DNA from: an uncultured Oscillospiraceae bacterium
GTDB lineage: Bacteria > Bacillota > Clostridia > Oscillospirales > Acutalibacteraceae
Reading direction: 5' to 3'
Assembly: GCA_900540535.1 (NCBI GenBank)
Contig: UQGM01000043.1
Location: forward strand, 1 to 21,432
DNA length: 21,432 bases
In this document: positions 1-5,897 of the stretch, one piece after another
Numbering within the stretch: position 1 is the first letter of the stretch
Layout of the letters: the number at the start of each line of letters is the position of its first letter
Notes under the pieces: model-generated
What the model was told of the DNA's origin: nothing
Databases searched by the model: none
Seen by the model: the letters and a program-made list of their open reading frames with translations, nothing else
Translations under genes and position numbers: made by a program

Positions 1-64
1 GTTAAGGTTTTCAAAAGAAATCACAAAACTTTATCTTTGTTCAGTTTTCAGGGTGTAAAAATTC

Positions 65-98
65 CAGCGAAGCTATTGAAGCTTCGCTGTTTTTATTT
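65..98 (+). terminator. Intrinsic terminator of an upstream gene
   Basis: A perfect 10-bp stem, CAGCGAAGCT (65-74) and AGCTTCGCTG (80-89), has a 5-base loop and is followed directly by TTTTTATTT. This is a textbook Rho-independent terminator for a + strand transcript that begins before the window. Confidence 0.9.
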
Positions 99-160
99 GT
101 CCAAAAGGTTATTTACCTTTAATTTTTGGTTTTTTAAAAGAATTTACAATTTATTAAAGT

Positions 161-199
161 ATTATGATTGACTTACGCTTTTAATTGTTGTATCATAAT
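161..199. repeat. Inverted repeat bracketing the arsR promoter (candidate operator)
   Basis: Perfect 8-base arms ATTATGAT (161-168) and ATCATAAT (192-199) are separated by 23 bases. The left arm abuts the -35 and the right arm overlaps the -10 of the candidate promoter, so a bound regulator would cover RNA polymerase contacts. The arm spacing is longer than in classic ArsR/SmtB operators, so assignment to the ArsR encoded next door is inference. Confidence 0.35.
168..196 (+). promoter_or_regulatory. Candidate housekeeping-sigma promoter of arsR
   Basis: TTGACT (168-173), a 17-base spacer and TATCAT (191-196) match the consensus closely. It would give a leader of about 140 bases before arsR. 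No better promoter is visible nearer the gene. Confidence 0.55.
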
Positions 200-342
200 C
201 AGTAAGATGTATTTATTGTATTGGCAGTAATGGGCATTTTTTCATTCATATATTTAAGTATGTTGAAATTTGCCGTTATTTATTATGTTTATTAGCAGCA
301 ATTTTTGCTGTACAATTTAATAAGGAGAGGTGTTAATAAGTT

Positions 343-624
343 ATGCTTATGGAACATTCAATCAAAAGTCAGTCTGCAAAATTCAAGGCTCTGTGTGACG
401 AGAACCGTCTGAAAATTGTTGAGCAGCTTAGGGAAGGACAGAAATGTGCCTGCGAGCTTCTTGATATTTTGAATATCACTCAGCCCACACTGTCTCATCA
501 CATGAAAATCTTATGTGAGAGCGGTTTGGTTGAAGGCAAAAAAGATGGCCGCTGGATGCATTATTCTTTAAACGAAGGCGAATTTTCAGACCTTAGAAGT
601 TACATAGATATTCTTATGGGTTGA
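343..624 (+). CDS. arsR: ArsR/SmtB-family metalloid-sensing repressor
   Basis: A 93-residue winged-helix repressor. Known members bind operator DNA until As(III), Sb(III) or another thiophilic ion is bound, then release it. The sequence shows the typical core: DENRLKIVEQL near residues 19-29, a Cys pair in CACELL (about 35-40), and the recognition helix TQPTLSHHMKIL (about 47-58) followed by the wing GKKDGRWMHYSL. The CxCxL element at the start of the DNA-binding helix is the metal-binding site of E. coli-type ArsR, so As/Sb sensing fits. The start at 343 sits 12 bases after AAGGAGAGG; an in-frame ATG at 349 is possible but more distant. A terminator follows at once, and the resistance genes lie downstream on the same strand. 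The family and metalloid role are confident; the exact inducer is inferred. Confidence 0.9.
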   Translation: MLMEHSIKSQSAKFKALCDENRLKIVEQLREGQKCACELLDILNITQPTLSHHMKILCESGLVEGKKDGRWMHYSLNEGEFSDLRSYIDILMG

Positions 625-640
625 TTTAGGTTAGTATAAG

Positions 641-662
641 AGGCCGCTGAAGCGGCTTTTTA
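641..662 (+). terminator. Intrinsic terminator between arsR and the permease gene
   Basis: GCCGC (643-647), loop TGAA and GCGGC (652-656) run into TTTTTAT. The stem is short but GC-only, with G-T and A-T pairs extending it outward. It would separate arsR from, or attenuate read-through into, the downstream resistance genes. Confidence 0.7.
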
Positions 663-674
663 TATGGAATTAAA

Positions 675-690
675 ATAGATGATTATCTAT
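675..690. repeat. Palindrome upstream of the permease gene (candidate ArsR operator)
   Basis: ATAGAT (675-680), GATT and ATCTAT (685-690) form a perfect AT-rich dyad lying 15 bases before the permease start, just after the arsR terminator. Size and AT-rich character fit an ArsR-family operator. No well-formed promoter could be paired with it, so the role is tentative. Confidence 0.35.
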
Positions 691-705
691 ATATAACAAG
701 GAAAT

Positions 706-1710
706 ATGTCTTTAGTTTGGAATTTTATACAGACACAGATTCTTGGAATGAAATGGCTCAGTGATCTTGTGGAGGGACTTCTGCACCTTTGCGGTATGGA
801 TGTATCGTCATCCATTGGGGGAATAATACACTTTTTTATTTATGATACAATTAAAATTTTTATTTTGCTTACAGTTTTGATTTTTCTTGTATCATATATT
901 CAAAGTTATTTTCCCCCTGAGCGTACCAAAAGGATTTTAGGCAGATTCAAAGGTATATGGGCGAATATTCTTGCCGCACTTTTGGGAACGGTTACTCCTT
1001 TTTGTTCCTGTTCTTCAATTCCGCTTTTTATCGGTTTTACAAGAAGCGGACTTTCCAGCGGTATCACTTTTTCTTTTCTGATTTCTTCTCCCCTTGTGGA
1101 TTTAGGCTCTCTTATTCTCCTAACCAGTATTTTCGGTATTAAAATTGCCGCTGCATATGTTATTGTAGGTCTGATTCTCGCTGTTGCAGGCGGATATATT
1201 ATAGAAAAATCCGGCATAGGAAAACATGTGGAAGATTTTGTAAAGAACGGAAACAGTGTTGATGGCGAAATGCTCACATATTCCTTTAAGGAAAGATTAA
1301 AATATGCCTTTGATCAGGTTACAGGCACTGTCAAAAAAGTTGCTCCCTATATTTTATTCGGAGTGGGAATTGGAGCTGCAATCCATAATTTTATTCCCGA
1401 AGATTTTGTAGTGGCAGCTTTAGGCGAAGATAAATGGTATTCCGTACTTATTGCGGTTGTTGTAGGCGTTCCCATGTATGCGGATATTTTTGGAACGGTT
1501 CCTGTTGCTGAGGCTTTATTTACAAAGGGCGCCGGAATCGGTACAATTTTAAGTTTTATGATGAGTGTAACTGCTCTTTCTCTGCCGTCTATAATAATGC
1601 TCAGAAAGGCAGTCAAGCCAAAGCTTCTGGCGTTTTTCGTGTTTATTGTAACGGTGGGTATAATCATAATTGGTTATACTTTCAATAGTTTATCCTATTT
1701 GTTTGTTTAA
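706..1710 (+). CDS. ArsP-like permease (DUF318/UPF0718 family)
   Basis: A 334-residue polytopic membrane protein of the DUF318 permease family. Its best known member, ArsP of Campylobacter, exports trivalent organoarsenicals. The family hallmark TPFCSCSSIPLF is at residues 97-108, with hydrophobic segments near 41-64, 86-110, 120-140, 143-163, 212-230, 245-265, 275-297 and 305-330. The hydrophilic loop at about 165-205 is probably cytoplasmic. AAGGAAAT supplies the ribosome site before the ATG at 706. Position between arsR and a thioredoxin-like/ArsC pair supports an arsenic role. A classical ArsB or Acr3 efflux pump is absent from the window, so this permease is the only visible exporter of the cluster. 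The substrate (As(III) or an organoarsenical) cannot be read from sequence. Confidence 0.85.
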   Translation: MSLVWNFIQTQILGMKWLSDLVEGLLHLCGMDVSSSIGGIIHFFIYDTIKIFILLTVLIFLVSYIQSYFPPERTKRILGRFKGIWANILAALLGTVTPFCSCSSIPLFIGFTRSGLSSGITFSFLISSPLVDLGSLILLTSIFGIKIAAAYVIVGLILAVAGGYIIEKSGIGKHVEDFVKNGNSVDGEMLTYSFKERLKYAFDQVTGTVKKVAPYILFGVGIGAAIHNFIPEDFVVAALGEDKWYSVLIAVVVGVPMYADIFGTVPVAEALFTKGAGIGTILSFMMSVTALSLPSIIMLRKAVKPKLLAFFVFIVTVGIIIIGYTFNSLSYLFV

Positions 1711-1733
1711 AATAATATTTAAGAGGTGTTAGT

Positions 1734-2048
1734 ATGGGACTTTTCAGTTTTGGTAAAAAGAAAATTAGTGCAGATATAAATGAGGAACCTGTGCTCAGCG
1801 GAAAATATATTGCAGTGCTGGGCAGCGGATGCAGTAAGTGTCAGGCTTTTGAGGAAAATGTAAAATCCGCTCTTTCGGAAATGGGCATTGAGGAACCTGT
1901 CTACCATGTAAGAGATTTTGCAAAAATTGCTGAGTACGGAGTAATGACCACTCCTGCCCTTGTAATTGACGGTGAGGTTGCCGCATCCGGCAAAGTGCTT
2001 TCTGCAGAGGAAGCAAAGCAGATACTCAGTGAAAAGCGGAGTAAGTGA
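1734..2048 (+). CDS. Small thioredoxin-like redox protein
   Basis: A 104-residue cytoplasmic protein with a thioredoxin fold of the thioredoxin_3/redox-active disulfide type. The active-site pair is C33-S-K-C36 in GSGCSKCQAFEENV, and the cis-proline element is MTTPALVIDG at residues 71-80. The first 20 residues are a basic, non-hydrophobic extension (FGKKK) that is not a signal peptide. The gene starts 23 bases after the permease stop with AAGAGGTG as ribosome site, and its stop codon lies one base before the arsC start, so the two are surely co-translated. Proteins of this kind often sit next to DUF318 permeases. The likely job is to recycle the oxidised ArsC next door or to handle thiol-bound arsenic; this is inference from position. 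Confidence 0.85.
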   Translation: MGLFSFGKKKISADINEEPVLSGKYIAVLGSGCSKCQAFEENVKSALSEMGIEEPVYHVRDFAKIAEYGVMTTPALVIDGEVAASGKVLSAEEAKQILSEKRSK

Positions 2049-2049
2049 T

Positions 2050-2445
2050 ATGAAAAAGGTTGCGTTTATCTGTGTCCATAACTCATGCAGAAGTCAGATG
2101 GCTGAAGCTTTCGGCAAAGCCCTTGCAAGTGATGTTTTTGAAAGCTTTTCCGCCGGTTCTGAGATTAAGGGAAAAGTAAACCATGATGCCGTTAGAATTA
2201 TGAAAGAGTATTTCGGCATTGATATGTCGGAGCATACTCCCAAAACCATAGATAAAATTCCCGTACCTGATATAGCCATTTCCATGGGCTGTGGAGTTCA
2301 CTGTCCCTATATCGGCAGGGGATTTGACGAGGACTGGGCGCTTTCTGATCCAACAGGAAAAGATGATGCTGAGTTTATAGAGACAGCGGAAAAAATAAGG
2401 GAAAATATCCTGCGTCTTAAAAGTGAATTGTGTGAATCTAAATAA
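2050..2445 (+). CDS. arsC: Arsenate reductase, thioredoxin-linked (LMW-phosphatase fold)
   Basis: A 131-residue cytoplasmic enzyme that reduces arsenate to arsenite. The N-terminal P-loop C8-V-H-N-S-C13-R14 is the CX5R nucleophile loop of the low-molecular-weight phosphatase fold, and D100-P101 in WALSDPTGK supplies the general acid. Two further cysteines, C81 and C85 in MGCGVHCP, are placed to relay the disulfide to thioredoxin. Their 4-residue spacing is shorter than the 7 of the S. aureus plasmid enzyme (C82/C89). The start chosen is the ATG at 2050, one base past the upstream stop and with the ribosome site inside that gene; an in-frame upstream extension to 1966 has no family-like sequence. 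It closes the ars cluster. No convincing terminator follows. Confidence 0.9.
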   Translation: MKKVAFICVHNSCRSQMAEAFGKALASDVFESFSAGSEIKGKVNHDAVRIMKEYFGIDMSEHTPKTIDKIPVPDIAISMGCGVHCPYIGRGFDEDWALSDPTGKDDAEFIETAEKIRENILRLKSELCESK

Positions 2446-2548
2446 TGCTGCTTTGAGTGGATATACACCAGCTCATATCTCTGTATGCTGCCGGTTGAAA
2501 GCAATAAAATAAGCCGATTAAAGGTGTCCTTAACCGCAGGTCGAGTAA

Positions 2549-2571
2549 ACTAAACCGTCAGTGGGTTTAGT
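2549..2571. repeat. Inverted repeat overlapping the XRE promoter (candidate operator)
   Basis: ACTAAACC (2549-2556) and GGTTTAGT (2564-2571) are perfect 8-base arms around GTCAGTG. No T-run follows, so it is not a terminator. The right arm covers the -35 position of the promoter for the XRE regulator, which fits negative autoregulation. Confidence 0.45.
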
Positions 2572-2594
2572 GGAAGCAAATAAAATGATATAAT
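2566..2594 (+). promoter_or_regulatory. Extended -10 promoter of the XRE regulator
   Basis: TGA precedes a perfect TATAAT (2589-2594), giving an extended -10. The -35 position, 17 bases upstream, is the weak TTTAGT and lies inside the inverted repeat. The -10 is 33 bases before the ATG. Confidence 0.55.
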
Positions 2595-2626
2595 TCGGAT
2601 ACTTTAATAAAAGGAGTCCTGAATCG

Positions 2627-3025
2627 ATGAAAAAAACTTTCGGTGCAATGATTGCGCAGCTACGTAAGGATAACAATATGACACAGGCTGAGTTAGCTGA
2701 GAAAATGGGAGTTACTGATAAGGCTGTTTCAAAATGGGAGCGTGATTTGTCTTTTCCCGATGTAAGTTCCATTCCGAAGCTTGCGGAAATTTTCGGTGTG
2801 TCGGTGGATACCCTTATGCAGGTTAAAAGCAGCACAAATGTGAAGACATCTGGCGGCAAAACTTCCCAATTAATAGAGCTGATTTTTAACTGTGTGGCGC
2901 TGGCCATGGGAGTTGCGGTGACTGCACTGTTAGTGATGGATCAGATTGATACACGTTCAGCAGTGGCTATACTTGGTATAGGCCTTGCAAGTCTCGCTTT
3001 GGCGCAGCTTTCTAAAAATAAATAA
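2627..3025 (+). CDS. XRE-family regulator with C-terminal membrane segments
   Basis: A 132-residue protein. Residues 5-65 are a Cro/C1-type helix-turn-helix with MTQAELAEKMGVTDKAVSKW (18-37) and the following PKLAEIFGVSVDTLM. A short polar linker (66-80) leads to two hydrophobic stretches at about 83-104 and 111-127, joined by DQIDTR. This points to a DNA-binding domain tethered to the inner face of the membrane, or to a hydrophobic dimerisation tail. AAAGGAG precedes the ATG. The gene stands alone between the ars cluster and a convergent unknown gene, with its own promoter and dyad. No target can be named; self-regulation is the most direct prediction. The DNA-binding call is confident, the membrane topology moderately so. 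Confidence 0.8.
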   Translation: MKKTFGAMIAQLRKDNNMTQAELAEKMGVTDKAVSKWERDLSFPDVSSIPKLAEIFGVSVDTLMQVKSSTNVKTSGGKTSQLIELIFNCVALAMGVAVTALLVMDQIDTRSAVAILGIGLASLALAQLSKNK

Positions 3026-3036
3026 AGACAAAAAAT

Positions 3037-3074
3037 AACCCATCACAGCGTAATTAAACTGTGATGGGTTTTTC
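3037..3074. terminator. Bidirectional terminator between convergent genes
   Basis: AACCCATCACAG (3037-3048) and CTGTGATGGGTT (3059-3070) form a perfect 12-bp stem with a 10-base loop, flanked by A-rich DNA on the left and T's on the right. It lies between the stops of the XRE gene (+) and the 295-residue gene (-) and can serve both. Confidence 0.9.
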
Positions 3075-3082
3075 ATAACTGT

Positions 3083-3970
3083 TTACTGGGGCATACCGCC
3101 TGTAAGAGTTGACATCATGCTCTTTTTCTTTTTCTTAGGCTTGTACAGAGGCGGATTTGCAAGCTTTTTCTTTGCCTTTTTACCGGCTGCTGAACTGAGA
3201 TATTTGTTTACAGCGATAACCGGATCTGCAAGGTAATCTTCCATATAAGCTTTAGCGTTTTCGATAAGCTGGGGATCGTTATCCATTTTACCGAGGATTG
3301 TAACGCAGATAAGGCTCTGAGTCTCGTTTGTACCGTCATCAAAAACAGAGTTGAGAATATTGAAGAGCTTCTTCATCTTCAGCTTGTCATTCTGTCTGAT
3401 TGTGTCGATAATCACCTTTGTGCCGTACTTGTCGAAAAACTCTTCTGCAAGGAAACGGTCATAAGTTTCGATATTTGCACGGTAGTAGGGTTTAAGCTCA
3501 GGATATGCACCGCAAAGTCTGTTTGCAAGGCTGTTGGGGTCATATGCCATTGTGCCGCTCTTTGCAGCTGTCTTGGAAACTGGAGGCGGAAGTTTTTTCT
3601 TAACAACAGCCTGTTTTGTTCCGAAAACTCCTGTAAGAGTGTCAACAGCTTCGTTGGTGATATATTTAAGGTCTGTTTCGTCAGCTGTTTCGCTGTCAAA
3701 ATAAGTTGATGAAAGGGTCTTGAAATCGGAATCCTCAACCTCTTCGGGAAGAGTGTTTGCAAACATAACGTTTATAAGTTTTTCGCTGTGCTCAATTTTA
3801 ACAACGCCCTTTTTACCCTCGTAAACAATGCGTTCTTTGCCGTTCTCACTGAACATGGGAAGCTCGTTTGCCTTGACTCCTGCCGGAAAAACTGCTTTAA
3901 AGCCGTTATCCGCCATAAGCTCCTCAAGTCCCTTGGAAACTGCGGAAAATAATTTTGAAACCTCTGTCAT
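3083..3970 (-). CDS. Uncharacterised 295-residue protein with Lys-rich tail
   Basis: I do not recognise a family. The protein looks soluble and cytoplasmic, with no signal peptide or membrane segment. Two parts are visible. Residues 1-120 are mixed alpha/beta and open with an amphipathic helix (EVSKLFSAVSKGLEELM). After a Pro/Lys linker (121-140, KKKLPPPVSK) come residues 141-265, mostly helical, with YDPNSLANRL, PELKPYYRANIETYDRFLAEEFFDKYG and a run of short helices. The end (264-285) is very basic, with KKAKKKL and a KPKKKKK block, followed by MMSTLTGGMPQ. The tail could bind nucleic acid, ribosomes or acidic membrane, but this is a guess. The start is firm: AAGGAGAT lies 7 bases before the ATG. 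It is monocistronic, with its own promoter and terminator. Coding reality is well supported; function is unknown. Confidence 0.75.
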   Translation of the reverse strand: MTEVSKLFSAVSKGLEELMADNGFKAVFPAGVKANELPMFSENGKERIVYEGKKGVVKIEHSEKLINVMFANTLPEEVEDSDFKTLSSTYFDSETADETDLKYITNEAVDTLTGVFGTKQAVVKKKLPPPVSKTAAKSGTMAYDPNSLANRLCGAYPELKPYYRANIETYDRFLAEEFFDKYGTKVIIDTIRQNDKLKMKKLFNILNSVFDDGTNETQSLICVTILGKMDNDPQLIENAKAYMEDYLADPVIAVNKYLSSAAGKKAKKKLANPPLYKPKKKKKSMMSTLTGGMPQ

Positions 3971-4038
3971 TGTGGCATCTCCTTGTTTTTTCTATCTTGA
4001 AAATATAAGAACGTACAATATGGCAGTATATATTCTGC

Positions 4039-4047
4039 ATTATATCA
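4039..4047 (-). promoter_or_regulatory. Extended -10 element for the 295-residue gene
   Basis: Read on the - strand this is TGATATAAT, a perfect -10 with the TGn extension, 69 bases upstream of the ATG at 3970. The -35 position is only a weak TTTCTT, so the extended -10 carries the call. Confidence 0.4.
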
Positions 4048-4252
4048 CAGCTGAAGCGTAAAAGAAAGACCCATAAGAAAAATTAACATTTAAATTGCCG
4101 TAAATGCATTACAAATCATATAAAATTCGGTTATCGGAGCTCTTTAATCATTATAAGACAGGGATTTTTTCCGTCTCGAATTTTAAACAGAATAAATTTC
4201 ATTAAAAGATCTATATTTCGGCTTTTGACTTTATATTAATCCCTTTAAACAA

Positions 4253-4281
4253 TTGCGAATAAACCATGTATGTGGTATTAT
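4253..4281 (+). promoter_or_regulatory. Promoter of the ddl-trpS operon
   Basis: TTGCGA (4253-4258), a 17-base spacer ending in TGG, and TATTAT (4276-4281) make a good promoter with an extended -10. Transcription would start near 4288, about 115 bases before ddl. Confidence 0.6.
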
Positions 4282-4404
4282 ATATTATTATGGCAGGAGT
4301 GCCGTTTAATAGCAAAAATGGTAAGCCTCTTACAATAAATAAAGAAAGGAAGCGAAAGCTGTAAGGCGTATAAAAGTCATATAAGCTTTTGCAGGGCGGT
4401 TAAG

Positions 4405-5469
4405 ATGAAAAAAGCACTTGTGATTTTCGGCGGTGTATCCAGCGAACATTCAATTTCTCTTATGTCTGCCGAATCAATTCTCAGAAACATACCTACCGAT
4501 AAATATGAGGTTATAAAAATGGGTATCACCTCAGACGGACGCTGGTATCTTTTTAACGGTGATATTTCCCTTTTAAAGGATGACAAATGGGCTTCACCGG
4601 AATACTGTACACCGGCTTTTGTATCCCCTGACGCATCTGTTCACGGAATAGTTGTTCTCCATGACGGAAAATATGAGGAAATCTATATAGACGTTGCTTT
4701 CCCGGTACTTCACGGAAGAAACGGTGAGGACGGCACAATTCAGGGACTTTTCACTATGGCTGGTATTCCCTTTGTTGGATGCTCCTGTGCATCCTCTGCT
4801 GTGTGCATGGATAAAGCCTTTACGAACGCTCTTGCAGATGCCGCAGGAATCGACCAGGCAAAATGGGTTGCGGCTAATAAAAGGGATTATGAGCTTCATC
4901 CTCTGTGCATAATCGAGAGAGCTGAGGAAAAATTAGGTTATCCCATTTTTGTAAAGCCGGCAAATGCAGGTTCATCTGTGGGTGTGGGAAAAGCCGATAA
5001 CCGTGACGAGCTCTGCGCTGCAATGGAGAATGCATTTAAAGAGGATGAAAAGATAGTCCTTGAAGAGACAGTAATAGGCAGAGAGGTTGAGTGCGCAGTT
5101 CTCGGCAACGAAGACCCCATAGCTTCCGATATAGGCGAAATTGTAGCCTGCAACGAGTTTTACGATTTTGATGCAAAATATGTTGAGGACAGCGAGCTTC
5201 ATATTCCCGCACATCTTCCCAAGGAGAAGAGGGACGAAGTAAGAGAAGCTGCTGTAAAGGCATATAAAGCACTTGGCTGCTCAGGACTTGCAAGAGTGGA
5301 TTTCTTTGTAAGAGAGAGCGACGGCAAGGTAATGCTCAATGAGCCCAATACAATTCCGGGATTCACTTCAATCAGTATGTATCCAAAGCTTTTTGACGCT
5401 GCGGGAATCCCCTATCCGGAGCTTCTTGACAGACTCATGAGCCTTGCAATGGAAAAGTGGGAGAAATAA
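4405..5469 (+). CDS. ddl: D-alanine--D-alanine ligase
   Basis: A 354-residue cytoplasmic ATP-grasp ligase that joins two D-alanines for the peptidoglycan precursor. Visible landmarks are the N-terminal FGGVSSEHSIS (8-18), HGRNGEDG (103-110), the ATP-binding FVKPANAGSSVGV (182-194), the omega loop FYDFDAKY (252-259) and the metal/substrate end RVDFF (297-301) plus NEPNTIPGFT (312-321). The Lys-Tyr at 258-259 in the omega loop is the signature of true D-Ala-D-Ala ligases; the VanA-type D-lactate ligases carry other residues there, so this is a housekeeping enzyme, not a resistance ligase. GCAGGGCGG is the ribosome site before the ATG at 4405. It heads a run of five same-strand genes. Length and motifs are complete. 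Confidence 0.95.
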   Translation: MKKALVIFGGVSSEHSISLMSAESILRNIPTDKYEVIKMGITSDGRWYLFNGDISLLKDDKWASPEYCTPAFVSPDASVHGIVVLHDGKYEEIYIDVAFPVLHGRNGEDGTIQGLFTMAGIPFVGCSCASSAVCMDKAFTNALADAAGIDQAKWVAANKRDYELHPLCIIERAEEKLGYPIFVKPANAGSSVGVGKADNRDELCAAMENAFKEDEKIVLEETVIGREVECAVLGNEDPIASDIGEIVACNEFYDFDAKYVEDSELHIPAHLPKEKRDEVREAAVKAYKALGCSGLARVDFFVRESDGKVMLNEPNTIPGFTSISMYPKLFDAAGIPYPELLDRLMSLAMEKWEK

Positions 5470-5484
5470 AAAGGGTCGGTGACC

Positions 5485-5895
5485 ATGAAAAAGGAAGTAA
5501 TAATTGATATTAACGCCTTTGCGGGAAATGAGGAAGAAACAATAATCGTCACTACCGACGGATTTTTCGAGGGAGATGGTGAAAACTTCACTCTTTCCTA
5601 TTCTGAGGGCGGAGAGCTAAAGGGAAGCGAAACCACCTTGCAGGTTGAAAACGGCGGAGAGTCCGTAAAAATGACAAGGCGTGGCGAATACACCTCACAG
5701 CTTTTCTTGGAAAATAAAAAACGTCATATGTGCATTTACTCCACCCCTTACGGACAGATGCAGATGGCGATTTATACAAACTATATTATATCCGACGTAA
5801 CCGAAAAAGGCGGAAGCCTTGAAATGGATTACATTATAGATTTTGGAAATCAGATTACGGAAAATCACATGATGATAAAAATACGGGAGGCGTAA
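5485..5895 (+). CDS. DUF1934 (YwiB-like) beta-barrel protein
   Basis: A 136-residue predicted cytoplasmic protein of the DUF1934 family, whose members have a small calycin-like beta-barrel and no established function. The sequence is a run of short beta-strands with the family's patterns: an early TTDGFFEGDGENFTLSYSE segment, a central MTRRGEYTSQLFLENKK, YSTPYGQMQMAIYT, and the end LEMDYIIDFGNQITENHMM. I place the start at the ATG at 5485, nine bases after AAGGG. An in-frame GTG at 5479 is too close to that ribosome site. It begins 15 bases after ddl and ends 2 bases before argS. The same pairing with argS occurs in Bacillus subtilis (ywiB-argS), which strengthens the family call and hints at a conserved link to arginyl-tRNA synthetase expression. 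Confidence 0.85.
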   Translation: MKKEVIIDINAFAGNEEETIIVTTDGFFEGDGENFTLSYSEGGELKGSETTLQVENGGESVKMTRRGEYTSQLFLENKKRHMCIYSTPYGQMQMAIYTNYIISDVTEKGGSLEMDYIIDFGNQITENHMMIKIREA

Positions 5896-5897
5896 AG

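Larger units (their letters stand above)
1..342. other. Intergenic region upstream of arsR
   Basis: No coding sequence is supported here. The first 64 bases are probably the 3' flank of a gene outside the window, because a strong terminator follows at 65-98. From about 100 on the DNA is very AT-rich and holds the candidate arsR promoter (168-196), an inverted repeat that brackets it (161-199) and a small hairpin at 296-310 (CAGCAA, 3-base loop, TTGCTG). The arsR ribosome site AAGGAGAGG lies at 322-330. Confidence 0.6.
3971..4404. other. Divergent intergenic region, 434 bp
   Basis: This gap separates the divergent 295-residue protein gene and ddl. It holds an extended -10 promoter for the former (4039-4047), a strong promoter for ddl (4253-4281), and a ddl leader of about 115 bases with two possible hairpins: GTAAG-CCT-CTTAC at 4321-4333 and AAAGCT/AGCTTT at 4355-4389. 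No T-box consensus or known riboswitch core is apparent. Bases 4060-4250 are AT-rich with nothing I can identify. Confidence 0.5.

Noticed and set aside
245..267. Candidate ArsR operator with TTCA and TTGAA ends upstream of arsR
   Set aside because: Only the outer four pairs and one inner pair match. This is not better than expected in such AT-rich DNA.
906..1277. Open frame of 123 codons on the - strand inside the permease gene
   Set aside because: It lies wholly opposite a clearly conserved membrane protein, lacks a ribosome site and has no protein-like composition. It is a shadow.
4290..4364. Twenty-four-codon frame in the ddl leader
   Set aside because: Its ATG lies about two bases from the predicted transcription start and has no ribosome site, so only leaderless translation could use it. 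Support is too weak.
4288..4404. Possible T-box or riboswitch ahead of the ddl-argS-trpS run
   Set aside because: No T-box consensus, specifier stem or terminator/antiterminator pair is visible; the hairpins present are small.
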